Below, piece by piece: positions 33,344-42,508 of a DNA stretch of 64,000 nucleotides. How positions within the stretch are numbered: position 1 is the first letter of the stretch; each line of letters begins with the position of its first letter. The position numbers were made by a program, and so were the translations under genes. Where the stretch lies: the NCBI GenBank assembly GCA_963830385.1, contig CAWHMD010000008.1, positions 930,001-994,000 on the forward strand, read 5' to 3'. Source of the stretch: Bog-532 sp963830385. GTDB lineage: Bacteria > Actinomycetota > Actinomycetes > Streptosporangiales > Streptosporangiaceae. Below the pieces are notes generated by a model. It was not told the origin of the DNA, made no database searches, and worked only from the letters and a program-made list of their open reading frames with translations.

Positions 33344-34330
33344 GTGACGAACGGCAGCGAACTCGATGTGCAGGTCCTCGGTGCGGGGGTGGTCGGCCTG
33401 ACGACGGCCATCACCCTGGCCGAGGCGGGATGGCGGGTCAGCGTACGGACGGCCAGCCCACCGGGGGCGACGACCTCGGCGGCGGCCGGGGCGGTGTGGG
33501 GCCCGGTGACGGTGGGACCGCCCGGACGCTGCCGCGACTGGGCCCGGACCGGATTGGCCGTGCTGCGGGAGCTGGCGGACGACCCGTCGGCGGGCATCGT
33601 GACCCGTACCGGGCGCGAGATTTCGCGCACCCCCGCGAGCCCCCCTGCGTGGAGTGATCTGGTGGATGACCTGCAGATTTGCCGCGAGGGCGAGCTGCCG
33701 CCGGGGTTCGTGGCAGGCTGGCGGTACAGTGCCCCCGTGGTCTCGATGCCGGTGTACCTGGACTACCTGACGGCCCGGCTCGAACGGGCCGGCGTAAAAA
33801 TCGATGTGAATCCGATCACGTCACTGTCGGAAGTTACGGCTGGTGCGGACGGGAAGTTCCCGGCCCCGGTGATCGTGAACTGCACCGGAGCGGCCGCCCG
33901 GCAGCTGGTCCCGGACCCGGCCGTGCACCCGATCCGCGGCCAGGTCGTGGTCATCGCCAACCCGGGCATCGAGGAGTTCCACATCGACCACAGCACGCCG
34001 CCGCCGGACGTGATCTACCTGTTCCCGCACCGGGACACGGTGGTGCTGGGCGGCACCATGGTCCACGACGACTGGGACACCGAGCCACGGCCCGCGGTGG
34101 CCGAGCGCATCCTGGCCGACTGCGCCGTGGTCGAGCCGCGGGTGCTGGACGCCCCGGTGGTGGCGCACCGGGTCGGGCTGCGGCCGGCCCGGCCCGAGGT
34201 CCGGCTGGAGGCCGAACCGCTGGACGACGGCCGGGTGCTGTGGCACAACTACGGCCACGGCGGCGCCGGCGTCTCCATCTCGTGGGGCTGCGCCCGGGAG
34301 ATCGCGGAGGGGCTGGCTGGCCGTGGGTGA
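33344..34330 (+). CDS. D-amino-acid oxidase-like FAD enzyme
   Basis: 328 residues, GTG start. VLGAGVVGLTTAITLAEAG (near 11-29) is the FAD motif, TTSAAAGAVWGP follows the DAAO pattern, and the C-terminal HNYGHGGAGVSISWGCA is the DAAO signature. The size is typical of bacterial and eukaryotic D-amino acid oxidases, which make the 2-oxo acid, ammonia and hydrogen peroxide. The conserved Arg-Pro of the substrate site appears as VGLRPARPEVRLE. It overlaps the SDR gene by 8 bp. Confidence 0.9.
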   Translation: MTNGSELDVQVLGAGVVGLTTAITLAEAGWRVSVRTASPPGATTSAAAGAVWGPVTVGPPGRCRDWARTGLAVLRELADDPSAGIVTRTGREISRTPASPPAWSDLVDDLQICREGELPPGFVAGWRYSAPVVSMPVYLDYLTARLERAGVKIDVNPITSLSEVTAGADGKFPAPVIVNCTGAAARQLVPDPAVHPIRGQVVVIANPGIEEFHIDHSTPPPDVIYLFPHRDTVVLGGTMVHDDWDTEPRPAVAERILADCAVVEPRVLDAPVVAHRVGLRPARPEVRLEAEPLDDGRVLWHNYGHGGAGVSISWGCAREIAEGLAGRG

Positions 34331-35159
34331 TCTCGCGGGGCGCACGTTCCTGGTGACCGGGGGGAATACCGGGATCGGGCTGGCCACGGCCCGGGCCCTG
34401 GCCGCCCGGGGCGGCCGGATCTACCTGGCCTGCCGGTCCCGGGCCAAGGGCGAGGCGGCGGCGGCCGCGCTGGCGGCGGAAACCGGCCACGACCAGGTCG
34501 CCTTTCTGCCGCTCGACCTGGCCGACCTGGCCTCGGTCCGGCGCTGCGCGGCCGGCTTCCTGGCCCGCGACGAGCCGCTGCACGTGCTGGTCAACAACGC
34601 GGGTGTGGCCGGGCGCCGGGGGCTGACCCGGGACGGGTTCGAGCTGCAGTTCGGCGTCAACCACCTCGGCCACTTCCTGCTCACCACGTTGCTGCTGGAC
34701 CGGCTGGCGGCCAGTGCCCCGGCGCGGGTGGTGACGGTGGCCAGCGACGCGCACTACAACGCGACCGGCATCGACTACGACGCGGTGCGCCGCCGCACCG
34801 CGCACGTGACCGCGATGCCCGAGTACTCGGTGTCCAAGCTGGCCAACGTGCTGTTCAGCCAGGAACTGGCCCGCCGCACGGCCGGCCGTGGGATCACCAC
34901 CTACGCGCTGCATCCGGGGGTGGTGGCGTCGGACATCTGGCGCCGGGTGCCGTGGCCGGTCCGCCCGCTCATCACCCGCCGGATGCTCACCACCGAGCAG
35001 GGCGCTGCCACCTCGGTGTACTGCGCCACCTCACCGGACCTGACCGGGGTTACCGGCCGCTTCTACATCAACAGCCGGGAAGCCGAGCCGAACCGGGCGG
35101 CCACCCCGGAACTGGCCCAGACCCTATGGGAGCGCAGCGAGGCCTGGGCCGCTCTCTAG
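34323..35159 (+). CDS. SDR family oxidoreductase, retinol-dehydrogenase-like
   Basis: 278 residues from a GTG inside the end of the DAO gene. The NADP motif is TGGNTGIGLATARAL, then LVNNAG, and the active site MPEYSVSKLANVLFSQELA with Tyr and Lys. The CRSRAKGEAAAAAL segment is typical of the RDH11-14/WWOX-like branch. These reduce or oxidise lipophilic aldehydes, but actinobacterial members are mostly uncharacterised. It is coupled upstream to the DAO and followed 9 bp later by an F420-type oxidoreductase. Confidence 0.87.
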   Translation: MGDLAGRTFLVTGGNTGIGLATARALAARGGRIYLACRSRAKGEAAAAALAAETGHDQVAFLPLDLADLASVRRCAAGFLARDEPLHVLVNNAGVAGRRGLTRDGFELQFGVNHLGHFLLTTLLLDRLAASAPARVVTVASDAHYNATGIDYDAVRRRTAHVTAMPEYSVSKLANVLFSQELARRTAGRGITTYALHPGVVASDIWRRVPWPVRPLITRRMLTTEQGAATSVYCATSPDLTGVTGRFYINSREAEPNRAATPELAQTLWERSEAWAAL

Positions 35160-35168
35160 AGTTGAGTC

Positions 35169-36098
35169 ATGCAGATTGGTTTCGGAGCGCCGGTCTCGGG
35201 GGCCTGGGCCACCCCACGGGACCTGGCCAGCTTTGGTGCGCAGGCTGAAGAGGCCGGCTACGCGTCGCTGTGGACGTTCCAGCGACTGCTGGTGCCGGAA
35301 GAGACCCCGATGGAGCCCGTCTACCAGAGCGTGCTGGACCCGCTGGTGAGCCTGGGTTTCCTGGCCGCCGGGACGTCGCACATCCGGCTGGGGGTCGCGC
35401 TGGTCAACCTGCCGTTTATCTCCCCCGGTTACCTGGCCAAACAGGCCACCACGGTCGACGTGCTGTCCGGCGGGCGGCTGGACCTGGGCCTCGGGATCGG
35501 CTGGCTGCCGGAGGAGTTCGAGCTGGCCGGCGCCTCGATGGCGCGCCGCGGCGCCCGGGCATCCGAGTACGTGGCCGCCCTGCACGCGCTGTGGAATCCC
35601 GGCCCCGACGGCCTGTCCCGGTTCGACGGCGAGTTCTACACGGTGCCGCCCGGCCGCCAGCAGCCCACCCCGGTCCAGCAGCCCGGCCCGCCGGTCATCC
35701 TCGGCGGCATGTCCCGCCCGGCGATGGAGCGGGCAGGCCGGATCGCCGACGGCTGGATGACCTCCAGCCGGGCCGACCTGACCCGCATCACCGACGACAT
35801 CAAGATCGTGCGGTCGGCGGCGGCCACGGCCGGCCGGGACCCGGACCGGATCCGGATCGTCTGCCGGGGCGTGGTGCGGGCGGGCGAGGAGGCCAGGAAC
35901 AGCCGCGGCGAGCGGCGTCTGCTGTCCGGCCCCTACGACCAGATCCGGGCCGACACCGAGTGGCTCGCCGAACGGGGGGTGACCGAGCTGTTCTACGACC
36001 TCAACTGGGACCAGCTGGTCGGCTCGCCCGACGTCGACCACGCGGCCGCCGTGGCTCGCGCCGGCGAGATCATGGCCGCCCTGGCCCCGGGCCGTTAG
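35169..36098 (+). CDS. LLM-class F420-dependent oxidoreductase
   Basis: 309 residues with a luciferase-like TIM barrel. Family features are EEAGYASLWTFQRLLVP, the GVALVNLPFISPGYLAKQAT loop, LDVLSGGR-like VDVLSGGRLDLGLGIGWLPE, and GPPVILGGMSRPAMERAGRI. Actinobacterial relatives use F420 to act on alcohols, ketones or sugar phosphates. It belongs to a three-gene set with the DAO and SDR genes. Its stop directly abuts the stop of the convergent membrane-protein gene with no intervening base. Confidence 0.88.
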   Translation: MQIGFGAPVSGAWATPRDLASFGAQAEEAGYASLWTFQRLLVPEETPMEPVYQSVLDPLVSLGFLAAGTSHIRLGVALVNLPFISPGYLAKQATTVDVLSGGRLDLGLGIGWLPEEFELAGASMARRGARASEYVAALHALWNPGPDGLSRFDGEFYTVPPGRQQPTPVQQPGPPVILGGMSRPAMERAGRIADGWMTSSRADLTRITDDIKIVRSAAATAGRDPDRIRIVCRGVVRAGEEARNSRGERRLLSGPYDQIRADTEWLAERGVTELFYDLNWDQLVGSPDVDHAAAVARAGEIMAALAPGR

Positions 36099-37709
36099 CT
36101 ACGGGCTGGACATCCGCCCCGGCGCGTCGAACCGCACGGATACGACGGGCTTACCCAGGCTGTCGGTCGCGGTGGTCACCATCGACGGGCGGTAGGCGCC
36201 ACGCTGCGCGTGCAGGAATTCGAGGATGGCCGCGCGGCCGGTGGCCGAGGTGGCGCCGAGCTGGACCCCGCGCAGCGGCACGGCGGCGCTGGCGCCCGGC
36301 GAGTCATCGCCGAAGGCCACCACCGTGATCGGCAGCTGGGAGGACAGGACCGACAGGTTGGCCAGCAGGCGGGCGTCGACCCGGCCGGCCAGCAGGGCGG
36401 TCCGGGCGGCCGCGGTCGCCCGGATGCTCGGGTTGCGCAGCAGTTGCTGCCCCGCGGTTATCAGCGACGCGCGCTGGGTTCGCACTTCGGCCTCGAGCGC
36501 GGTCACGCCGTCGGGGGCGGTCGTCCGCACCTCGATCCGGCTGGCCCCCGAGCCGAAGCCCGCGATCACCATCGGGGCGTAGACCGAATCCAGCCGGGTG
36601 CCGAACTCGCCGCGGACGGCCGGCGTCGCCACCACCACGGCCGAGCTGAGCGGATCGTGGGTGGCCGGGACCAGCGTCATCAGCCGGGCGGCGGGAAAAC
36701 CCAGCCGCCGCAACTGGGCGCACATCGCCGGGTCGCAGGAGACCACGGTGGCCGGACTGACCTGGTCGGCGACCCAGGCCGCGGCCTGGGTCCAGCTGGC
36801 CGGGCTGGGGACGGGGGCGGTGGGTGGCCCCGGCCTGGTGACCGCGAACACCGCGGCCGCCACCCCAGCGGCGGCCACGATGCCGGCGCCGGCGAGCACC
36901 ACCGTGCGCCGTCGCGGGCGGCCGACCCGGGGCTGCCGTACGGTAGCGGGGGATGCCTCCGGCGCCAGGCCAGGTACCAGTGGGTCCGTCTCCGGGCCAA
37001 GTACCGGTTCCTCCGGGCCGGGTACCGGCGCCTCCGGCCCCGGGCCGGGTACCGGTTCTTCCGGCTCCGGGCCAGGTACCGGTTCCTCCGGCTCCGCGCC
37101 GGATACCGGTTCCTCTAGCTCCGCGCTGGATGCCGATGCCTCCGGCCCCGGGCCGGGTACCGGTTCCTCCGGCTCCGCGCCGGATGCCGATGCCTCCGGC
37201 CCCGGGCCAGGTACCGGTTCCTCCAGCTCCGCACTGGACACCGGCGCCTCCGGCTCCACGCTGGACACCGGCGCCTCCGGCAGCGGGCGGGGGGTCCGCT
37301 GATCCGCGGCGGCAGGCGCCAACCTGCCCGGTGCCGGTGTCCCGGCGCTCACCACGCCGAGCGGGCCGAGGATGTCGCGGACCAGGCCGCGGACGATATC
37401 GGCGGAGACGGGCTGCCCGAAGTCGGCGCTGACCTGTGTGGCGATCAGGTCTGGGCTGACCCCGGTGGTCCTGCCGCCACCGTCCCCGGGCGCGGTCGCC
37501 TCCGCGACGGCCACGGTCACCAGGTACAGCAGCTGGGACACCTGGATGGTCTGCCCGTCACTCCGGCGAATCAGGTATCGCGGTTTGGCGGACGTGCCGC
37601 CCTGGTCCTGGCCCAGGAGGCTAAGGCCGGCCGCGGGTCGCAGCAGGCCAACGGGAGTCCCGCCCGGTGGAGCCAGTTCGCTCACACTCCAAATTCGGAC
37701 CGTCAGCAC
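36099..37709 (-). CDS. Membrane protein with PqqD-like N-terminus, long Pro/Glu repeat and extracellular domain
   Basis: 536 residues. Residues about 40-120 (PRYLIRRSDGQTIQVSQLLY to VRGLVRDILGPLGVV) look like the PqqD-like domain found at the start of actinobacterial peptide zinc-metalloprotease proteins (resemblance recalled, moderate confidence). A Pro/Glu/Ala/Ser repeat fills 144-240, one membrane span lies at 268-289, and the rest forms an outer domain with AAAWVADQVSPATVVSCDPA and two nearby cysteines. No protease motif is present. The start is uncertain: GTG at 37709 or in-frame GTG at 37685, neither with a good ribosome site. Confidence 0.7.
   Translation of the reverse strand: MLTVRIWSVSELAPPGGTPVGLLRPAAGLSLLGQDQGGTSAKPRYLIRRSDGQTIQVSQLLYLVTVAVAEATAPGDGGGRTTGVSPDLIATQVSADFGQPVSADIVRGLVRDILGPLGVVSAGTPAPGRLAPAAADQRTPRPLPEAPVSSVEPEAPVSSAELEEPVPGPGPEASASGAEPEEPVPGPGPEASASSAELEEPVSGAEPEEPVPGPEPEEPVPGPGPEAPVPGPEEPVLGPETDPLVPGLAPEASPATVRQPRVGRPRRRTVVLAGAGIVAAAGVAAAVFAVTRPGPPTAPVPSPASWTQAAAWVADQVSPATVVSCDPAMCAQLRRLGFPAARLMTLVPATHDPLSSAVVVATPAVRGEFGTRLDSVYAPMVIAGFGSGASRIEVRTTAPDGVTALEAEVRTQRASLITAGQQLLRNPSIRATAAARTALLAGRVDARLLANLSVLSSQLPITVVAFGDDSPGASAAVPLRGVQLGATSATGRAAILEFLHAQRGAYRPSMVTTATDSLGKPVVSVRFDAPGRMSSP
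36990..37280 (-). repeat. 30-bp in-frame tandem repeat array, about 10 copies
   Basis: The ten-residue units alternate between PEEPVPGPGPE and PEASASGAEPE-like forms. The DNA core GGTACCGGTTCCTCCGGCTC recurs with little divergence, indicating recent expansion. It encodes a rigid acidic, proline-rich cytoplasmic linker before the membrane span. Confidence 0.85.
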
Positions 37710-37815
37710 GGTCGGATTGGCGTGTTTTACAACTACTTTGCGTGCGTGTATACATTACCGCTGGTTGTCACGGTTCGGCAGCTGGGACAGACTCGCGCTG
37801 ATGGCCGGCCGGATC

Positions 37816-40800
37816 TTACGCGTTGCGGGCGATGTCCTCGCGGTGGGCGATCGCGGCGGCCTCGGTGCGGCTGGCCACGCCGAGCTTGCCGAGGATGTTG
37901 GACACGTGCACGCTGGCCGTCTTGGCCGAGATGAACAGCTCGGCACCGATCTCGCGGTTGGACCGGCCGGCCGCTATCAGGCGCAGCACCTCACGCTCGC
38001 GGGTGGTCAGGGCGGTCAGGGCCGCGTCGGCGACCGGCTCGGCGGACAGGTGCTCGCCGGGGTCGTTCAGGCGGGCCCGGCGGGCCAGGTCGGCCAGCGC
38101 GCGCCGCAGCGGAGCGGCCCGCAGCTGGTCGGCGGTCCCGGCCGCCAGGTCCCACTGGGCCTGGGCGGCGGGCCGGTCGCCCGCCTCGGCCAGCGCCTCG
38201 GCCAGCCGCCAGCGGGTCCGGGCCACTTCGTAGATGAACTGGGGACCGAACTCGTCCAGCACCACCTGCCAGGCGGCCGGGTCGTTCTCGCCCTGGGCGC
38301 GGCGGAACTCGGCCTCGGCCCGGGCCAGCCAGCCCCGGCCTTCGGGCCCGAGCACCGCCCGCCGCCGGTACGGGGTGGTCGCGCCCGCGCGGGCCTGCTC
38401 GAGCAGGATCCGCGCGGCCGCCACCTCGGACTCGGTCCCGGCGGCGTCCCCGGCCGCCCGGGCCTGGACGGCCCGGTCGGCGTGCGCGCTGACTCCGACG
38501 GCGGCGGGCCGGATCGCCGACGGCGCGTAGCCGTAGTGCTCGTCCAGGTCGCCGGCGATCGCCGCCTCGGCCTCGGCCACGGCCAGCCCGGTGTCGCCCT
38601 GCCACAGCGCCTGCTCGGCGTACATGGCCCGGGCCATGTAGACGCACAGCCGGTCCCGGTCCCACAGCGGCTCCAGCCAGACCCGCCGCTCGGCGGTGAC
38701 CGCGTTGCCCCGGGACACGTCGAGGAACAGCGCCATCGCCGACAGCACCGCCTCGGGCAGCGTGGCCACCCGCACGGACCAGGCGTTGGCCAGCTCCTGG
38801 GCGTGGTCCCACTCACCCTGGGCGTAGTGGGCCTGGAAGTGCAGGTGCTGCACGTCCAGGCCGTAGGGAGCCAGCGACAGGCCGGCCTCCTCGGCGCGCT
38901 GGAGTCCCTCGTGGGCCACCCGCCCGGAGTCGGCCAGCTCACCGCGCTCCAGGTGAGCCCGGGACAAGATGGTGGCCGCCCGCAGCTCGACCCCCAGCAC
39001 CATGGTCTTGCGGGCCTGCTCGTGGGCGGCGGTGAACAGCGCGATGGACTCATCGTCGCGGCCGTCCCGCTTGGCCACCGTCCCCAGCGTGACCAGCGCG
39101 TCGGCCTCGACCGAGGGTGCGTCGGCGGCGCGCGCGGCGGACCGGGCCCGGTCGGCCCACTCGGCCGCCGCCTCGTCCTCGAACCCGATCGCCATCAGCG
39201 AGCTGGCGTAGGTGGCGATGGCCTTGGCCCGCTCCCACGTCGGCGGCTGCTCGGGCAGCCTGTCGATCGCGGCCCGGGCCACCTCGGTCGCCTCCCGGAC
39301 CGCCTCGTAGTCGTCGGCCTGGAACAAGTAGTACGCCAGCCGCTCGCCGGCCTTGGCCGCCAGCACCGGGTCGGCCCCGGGGCCGAGGCTGGCCCACAGC
39401 GCCCGGAGCTGGTGCACCGCGCGGGGCACGTCGCCGCTGGCGGCCGCGCCGCTGGATGAGTACAGCACCAGTTGCCCCCGGGACATCCCGCCACGCTCCT
39501 CGGCGTCGGGGATCCGGTCCCACAGGGCCAGCGCCTGGTCGTAGTGCCGGTGCGCCTCGGCCGGGGCGCCCAGCTGCTCGGCCTCGGCCCCGGCCTGGAT
39601 CGAGGCGGCGTACGCGCCGGGGATGTCGTGGCTGGCCAGATAGTGGTGGGCGAGCTCGGCGGCGGTCCCGGGGTGGGTGGCCAGCCGGTCCTCGTCGGCC
39701 AGCAGCCCGGCCAGCACCCCGTGCAGCCGGGTCCGCTCCCCCGGCAGCAGATCGGCCTCAACCGCCTCCCGCAGCAGCGCGTGCCGGAACGAGTAGCCGT
39801 CGCCGTCCGGGACCAGCAGCTGCTGGGTGACGGCCTCGCGGATCGCGTCCTCGTACTCGGGCAGCGGCAGCCCGGACGCCGCCCGGACCAGGTCGTCGTC
39901 GGCCTGACGGCCCGCGATCGCGGCCGCCCGCAGCACCCGCTGGGCGGCGTCGCTCAGCCGCTCCACCCGGCTGAGCAGGAGCGCGGCCAGGTCCTCAGGC
40001 AGCGCCCGGCGGCCGCCGGGACCGCCCCGGCCGCGGGGGTCACCACGGCCGCCGGAGGTGGCCGCCAGCAGTTCCTCGGCGTAGTAGGCGTTGCCCTCGG
40101 CCCGGCCGATGATGCTGTTGAGCTCGGCCGCGTCGAGGCCGCCGGCCCGCAGTCCGGCCAGCGCGGTCAGGTGCTCAGCCAGCGCGGTCGCGTCCAGTGG
40201 GCCCAGCCGCAGCGCGGTCACGCTCGGCAGCCGCTGCAACTCGGCGATGACCGGCCGGAGCGGGTGCCGCCGGTGCAGGTCATCGGTGCGGTAGGTGCCG
40301 ATCAGCACCACCCGCTCGGTGCGCAGGACCCGGGTCAGGAACGTCAGCAGGTCCCGCGTTGACGCATCGGCCCAGTGCAGGTCCTCGAACACCAGCAGCA
40401 CCGGGGCGGCGGCCGACAGCTCGCCCAGCAGGCCGAGCACGGCGCCGAACATCTGCTGCCGGGCCATGCCGACGGTCTCCCCGTCGGCCGCCGCGGCCGC
40501 CTCCGCCTCGGGCAGCAGGCGGCCGAGCACGGGGCGGGTGGCCAGCGCCTCCAGCAGCCGCGGCCCGGTCCCCGGGTCGTGGGTCGCGGTGCGCAGCGCG
40601 TCCGCCAGCGGCAGGTAGGGGACGCTCTCGCCCAGCTCGGCGCAATGCCCGGACAGCACGATGAACCCCTGTCCGGCCGCCCGGCGGGTCACCTCGGTCA
40701 CCAGCCGCGTCTTGCCCACGCCGGCGTCGCCGCTGATCAGGGCCACAACGGCTTGGTGCGAGGCGGCGTCCTGCAATTGGGTCACCATGCGGGCGAGCTC

Positions 40801-40863
40801 GCGGTCGCGTCCGACCAGCCGGCCCCAGGTGCTCTCCGAACCCGACGTGGCCTCCTGCAACAT
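37816..40863 (-). CDS. Large ATP-binding LuxR-family regulator (LAL, MalT-like AAA)
   Basis: 1015 residues. The N-terminal AAA/NTPase has Walker A GDAGVGKT (45-52) and Walker B VLLVFED (155-161), followed by ADASTRDLLTFLTRVLRT. A long alpha-helical TPR-like middle spans about 400-930. The C-terminal LuxR helix-turn-helix is LTTREREVLRLIAAGRSNRE with ISAKTASVHVSNILGKLGVA. LAL regulators activate pathways on sensing ligands through the helical region and ATP. No biosynthetic cluster adjoins it. The neighbouring minus-strand membrane-protein gene begins 106 bp downstream behind an AT-rich gap, so it may be a target (inference). Confidence 0.93.
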   Translation of the reverse strand: MLQEATSGSESTWGRLVGRDRELARMVTQLQDAASHQAVVALISGDAGVGKTRLVTEVTRRAAGQGFIVLSGHCAELGESVPYLPLADALRTATHDPGTGPRLLEALATRPVLGRLLPEAEAAAAADGETVGMARQQMFGAVLGLLGELSAAAPVLLVFEDLHWADASTRDLLTFLTRVLRTERVVLIGTYRTDDLHRRHPLRPVIAELQRLPSVTALRLGPLDATALAEHLTALAGLRAGGLDAAELNSIIGRAEGNAYYAEELLAATSGGRGDPRGRGGPGGRRALPEDLAALLLSRVERLSDAAQRVLRAAAIAGRQADDDLVRAASGLPLPEYEDAIREAVTQQLLVPDGDGYSFRHALLREAVEADLLPGERTRLHGVLAGLLADEDRLATHPGTAAELAHHYLASHDIPGAYAASIQAGAEAEQLGAPAEAHRHYDQALALWDRIPDAEERGGMSRGQLVLYSSSGAAASGDVPRAVHQLRALWASLGPGADPVLAAKAGERLAYYLFQADDYEAVREATEVARAAIDRLPEQPPTWERAKAIATYASSLMAIGFEDEAAAEWADRARSAARAADAPSVEADALVTLGTVAKRDGRDDESIALFTAAHEQARKTMVLGVELRAATILSRAHLERGELADSGRVAHEGLQRAEEAGLSLAPYGLDVQHLHFQAHYAQGEWDHAQELANAWSVRVATLPEAVLSAMALFLDVSRGNAVTAERRVWLEPLWDRDRLCVYMARAMYAEQALWQGDTGLAVAEAEAAIAGDLDEHYGYAPSAIRPAAVGVSAHADRAVQARAAGDAAGTESEVAAARILLEQARAGATTPYRRRAVLGPEGRGWLARAEAEFRRAQGENDPAAWQVVLDEFGPQFIYEVARTRWRLAEALAEAGDRPAAQAQWDLAAGTADQLRAAPLRRALADLARRARLNDPGEHLSAEPVADAALTALTTREREVLRLIAAGRSNREIGAELFISAKTASVHVSNILGKLGVASRTEAAAIAHREDIARNA

Positions 40864-40915
40864 GCCCTGAGTATCGCATCAGGCCGGGACAGTTCCGACT
40901 CATTAAGCTGGGGGC

Positions 40916-41311
40916 ATGAGCGAGCTTCGGGTCATCCGCGATGGCGAGCTGTCCGCTGGCACGGCTCAGACCCCGGGGATGCAGCGGTCGGCGGCGATCT
41001 CCGGGGACCTGGTCGGTGCCCGGGACCTGTGGATGGGCCGGACCGTGGTCGGGGCCGGCGCTTCCTCGGGCGACCACCACCACGGCGAGTCGGAGACCGG
41101 CATCTACGTGGTCTCCGGTCACCCGGTGTTCGTGTTCCGGGATCCGGCCAGCGGCGAGATCACCCGGCTGGAGACCAGCCCCGGCGACTACGTCTGGGTG
41201 CCACCGCACGTGCCGCACCGGGAGGAGAACCCGTCCCCGGACACTGAGGCGGTGGTCGTGATCGCGCGGTCCACCCAGGAAGCGATCGTCGTCAACGTCC
41301 CGGCGCTGTAG
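40916..41311 (+). CDS. Small cupin-domain protein
   Basis: 131 residues, one cupin barrel. Motif 1 has GDHHHGESETGIYVVSG, with the His/His/Glu metal ligands, and motif 2 ends PPHVPHREENPS with the last His. It could be a metal-dependent dioxygenase, isomerase or sensor; the sequence is not specific. It is divergent from the LuxR regulator (52 bp apart), with GGGGG before the ATG. Its stop is 1 bp from the convergent arfB stop. Confidence 0.85.
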   Translation: MSELRVIRDGELSAGTAQTPGMQRSAAISGDLVGARDLWMGRTVVGAGASSGDHHHGESETGIYVVSGHPVFVFRDPASGEITRLETSPGDYVWVPPHVPHREENPSPDTEAVVVIARSTQEAIVVNVPAL

Positions 41312-41312
41312 C

Positions 41313-41747
41313 TCACTCGTCGCCGGGCTGCACCCGGCGGTTGCGCTTGACCTCCCCGCGGCGGCGCTTGTCGGTCACCCGGCGCTGGCGGGCCCGGCGG
41401 CTGGGCTTGGTCGCGACCCGGGGCGCAGGCGGCGGGGCGATCGCCTCCCGGATCAGGCTGGCCATCCGGCCCCGGGCCGCGCGCCGGTTGAGCAGCTGGC
41501 TGCGCTGCTCGGAGGCGACCACGGTAAGCACGCCGTCCTCGCCGACCCGGCCGCGCAGGTTGTCCAGGGCCCGCACCCGGGCGTACTCGGGCAGCGCGGG
41601 CGACCGGGCGATGTCGAACGACAGCTCCACCCGGGTGTCGGCCGTGTTCACGCCCTGGCCGCCCGGACCGGACGACCGGGAGAACCGTTCGCGCAGCTCA
41701 CCGGCGGGGATCACCAGCCAGCTGTTCACCCGTAGATCGTCGGCCAC
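41313..41747 (-). CDS. arfB: Peptidyl-tRNA hydrolase ArfB / ribosome-rescue factor
   Basis: 144 residues from a GTG at 41747. The catalytic GGQ motif is in FSRSSGPGGQGVNTADTRVE, and the C-terminal tail is highly basic (KPSRRARQRRVTDKRRRGEV), as needed to enter the mRNA channel of stalled ribosomes. ArfB hydrolyses peptidyl-tRNA on non-stop ribosomes. It starts 11 bp after hemQ on the same strand. Confidence 0.93.
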   Translation of the reverse strand: MADDLRVNSWLVIPAGELRERFSRSSGPGGQGVNTADTRVELSFDIARSPALPEYARVRALDNLRGRVGEDGVLTVVASEQRSQLLNRRAARGRMASLIREAIAPPPAPRVATKPSRRARQRRVTDKRRRGEVKRNRRVQPGDE

Positions 41748-41758
41748 GGTTCGGGAGC

Positions 41759-42508
41759 CTACGGGAGGGCGGCGACCAGCTCGCGGACCGGCTTGCGGCG
41801 CCCGGTGTAGAACGGGATCTCCACCCGGGTGTGCCGCCGGGCCTCGGCGCCGCGCAGGTGCCGCATGAGGTCGACGATGCGGTGCAGCTCGTCGGCCTCG
41901 AAGGCCAGGATCCACTCGTAGTCGTTGAGCGCGAAGCTGGCCACGGTGTTGGCCCGCACGTCCGGGTACTCCCGCGCCATCATGCCGTGCTCGGCCAGCT
42001 GCTTACGGCGCTCACCGGGGTCCATCAGGTACCAGTCGTAGGACCGCACGAACGGGTACACGCTCACGTAGTTGCGGGCCTCTTCCTCGGCCAGGAACGC
42101 GGGGATGTGGCCCTTGTTGAACTCGGCCGGGCGGTGCAGCGCCATCACCGACCAGACCGGCTCGCTGGCCCGGCCGAGCCGGGTCCGCCGGAACCGGGTG
42201 TAGATCTCCTGCAGGTCGTCGGCCGACGAGGCGTGCCACCAGAACATGTAGTCGGCGTCCGCCCGTAGGCCCTGCACGTCGTAGCAGCCCCGGGTGACGG
42301 TGCCCTTGCCCGCGGCCTGGTCGAGCACCTCGGTCACCTCGCGGGCCACGTGGTCTGAGTCGTCGCCGTGCAGGGTCGTTGAGTCACTGACCCGGAACAC
42401 CGACCACATCGTGTAGCGGATCAGCTCGTTCAGGTCCCGGGCCTTGGGCCGGGCCCCCTCCGCACGTCCCGCGTCGTCGTTGGCAGCCATGCCCCCATTG
42501 TCGGTCAC
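41759..42508 (-). CDS. hemQ: Coproheme decarboxylase (HemQ/ChdC)
   Basis: 249 residues from a GTG at 42508 that overlaps the hemY stop (GTGA); ATG at 42490 is an alternative. Signature segments are NELIRYTMWSVFRV, YMFWWHASSADDLQEIYTRF, SVYPFVRSYDWYLM with the catalytic Tyr151, and LAEHGMMAREYPDV with the haem-ligand His174. It converts coproheme to haem b with hydrogen peroxide, the last step of the coproporphyrin-dependent route used by actinobacteria and firmicutes. It is coupled to hemY. Confidence 0.95.
   Translation of the reverse strand: MTDNGGMAANDDAGRAEGARPKARDLNELIRYTMWSVFRVSDSTTLHGDDSDHVAREVTEVLDQAAGKGTVTRGCYDVQGLRADADYMFWWHASSADDLQEIYTRFRRTRLGRASEPVWSVMALHRPAEFNKGHIPAFLAEEEARNYVSVYPFVRSYDWYLMDPGERRKQLAEHGMMAREYPDVRANTVASFALNDYEWILAFEADELHRIVDLMRHLRGAEARRHTRVEIPFYTGRRKPVRELVAALP

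Noticed and set aside
36990..37280. CRISPR-like regular array
   Set aside because: Units are contiguous, in frame at 30 bp and encode a protein linker; there are no spacers and no cas genes.
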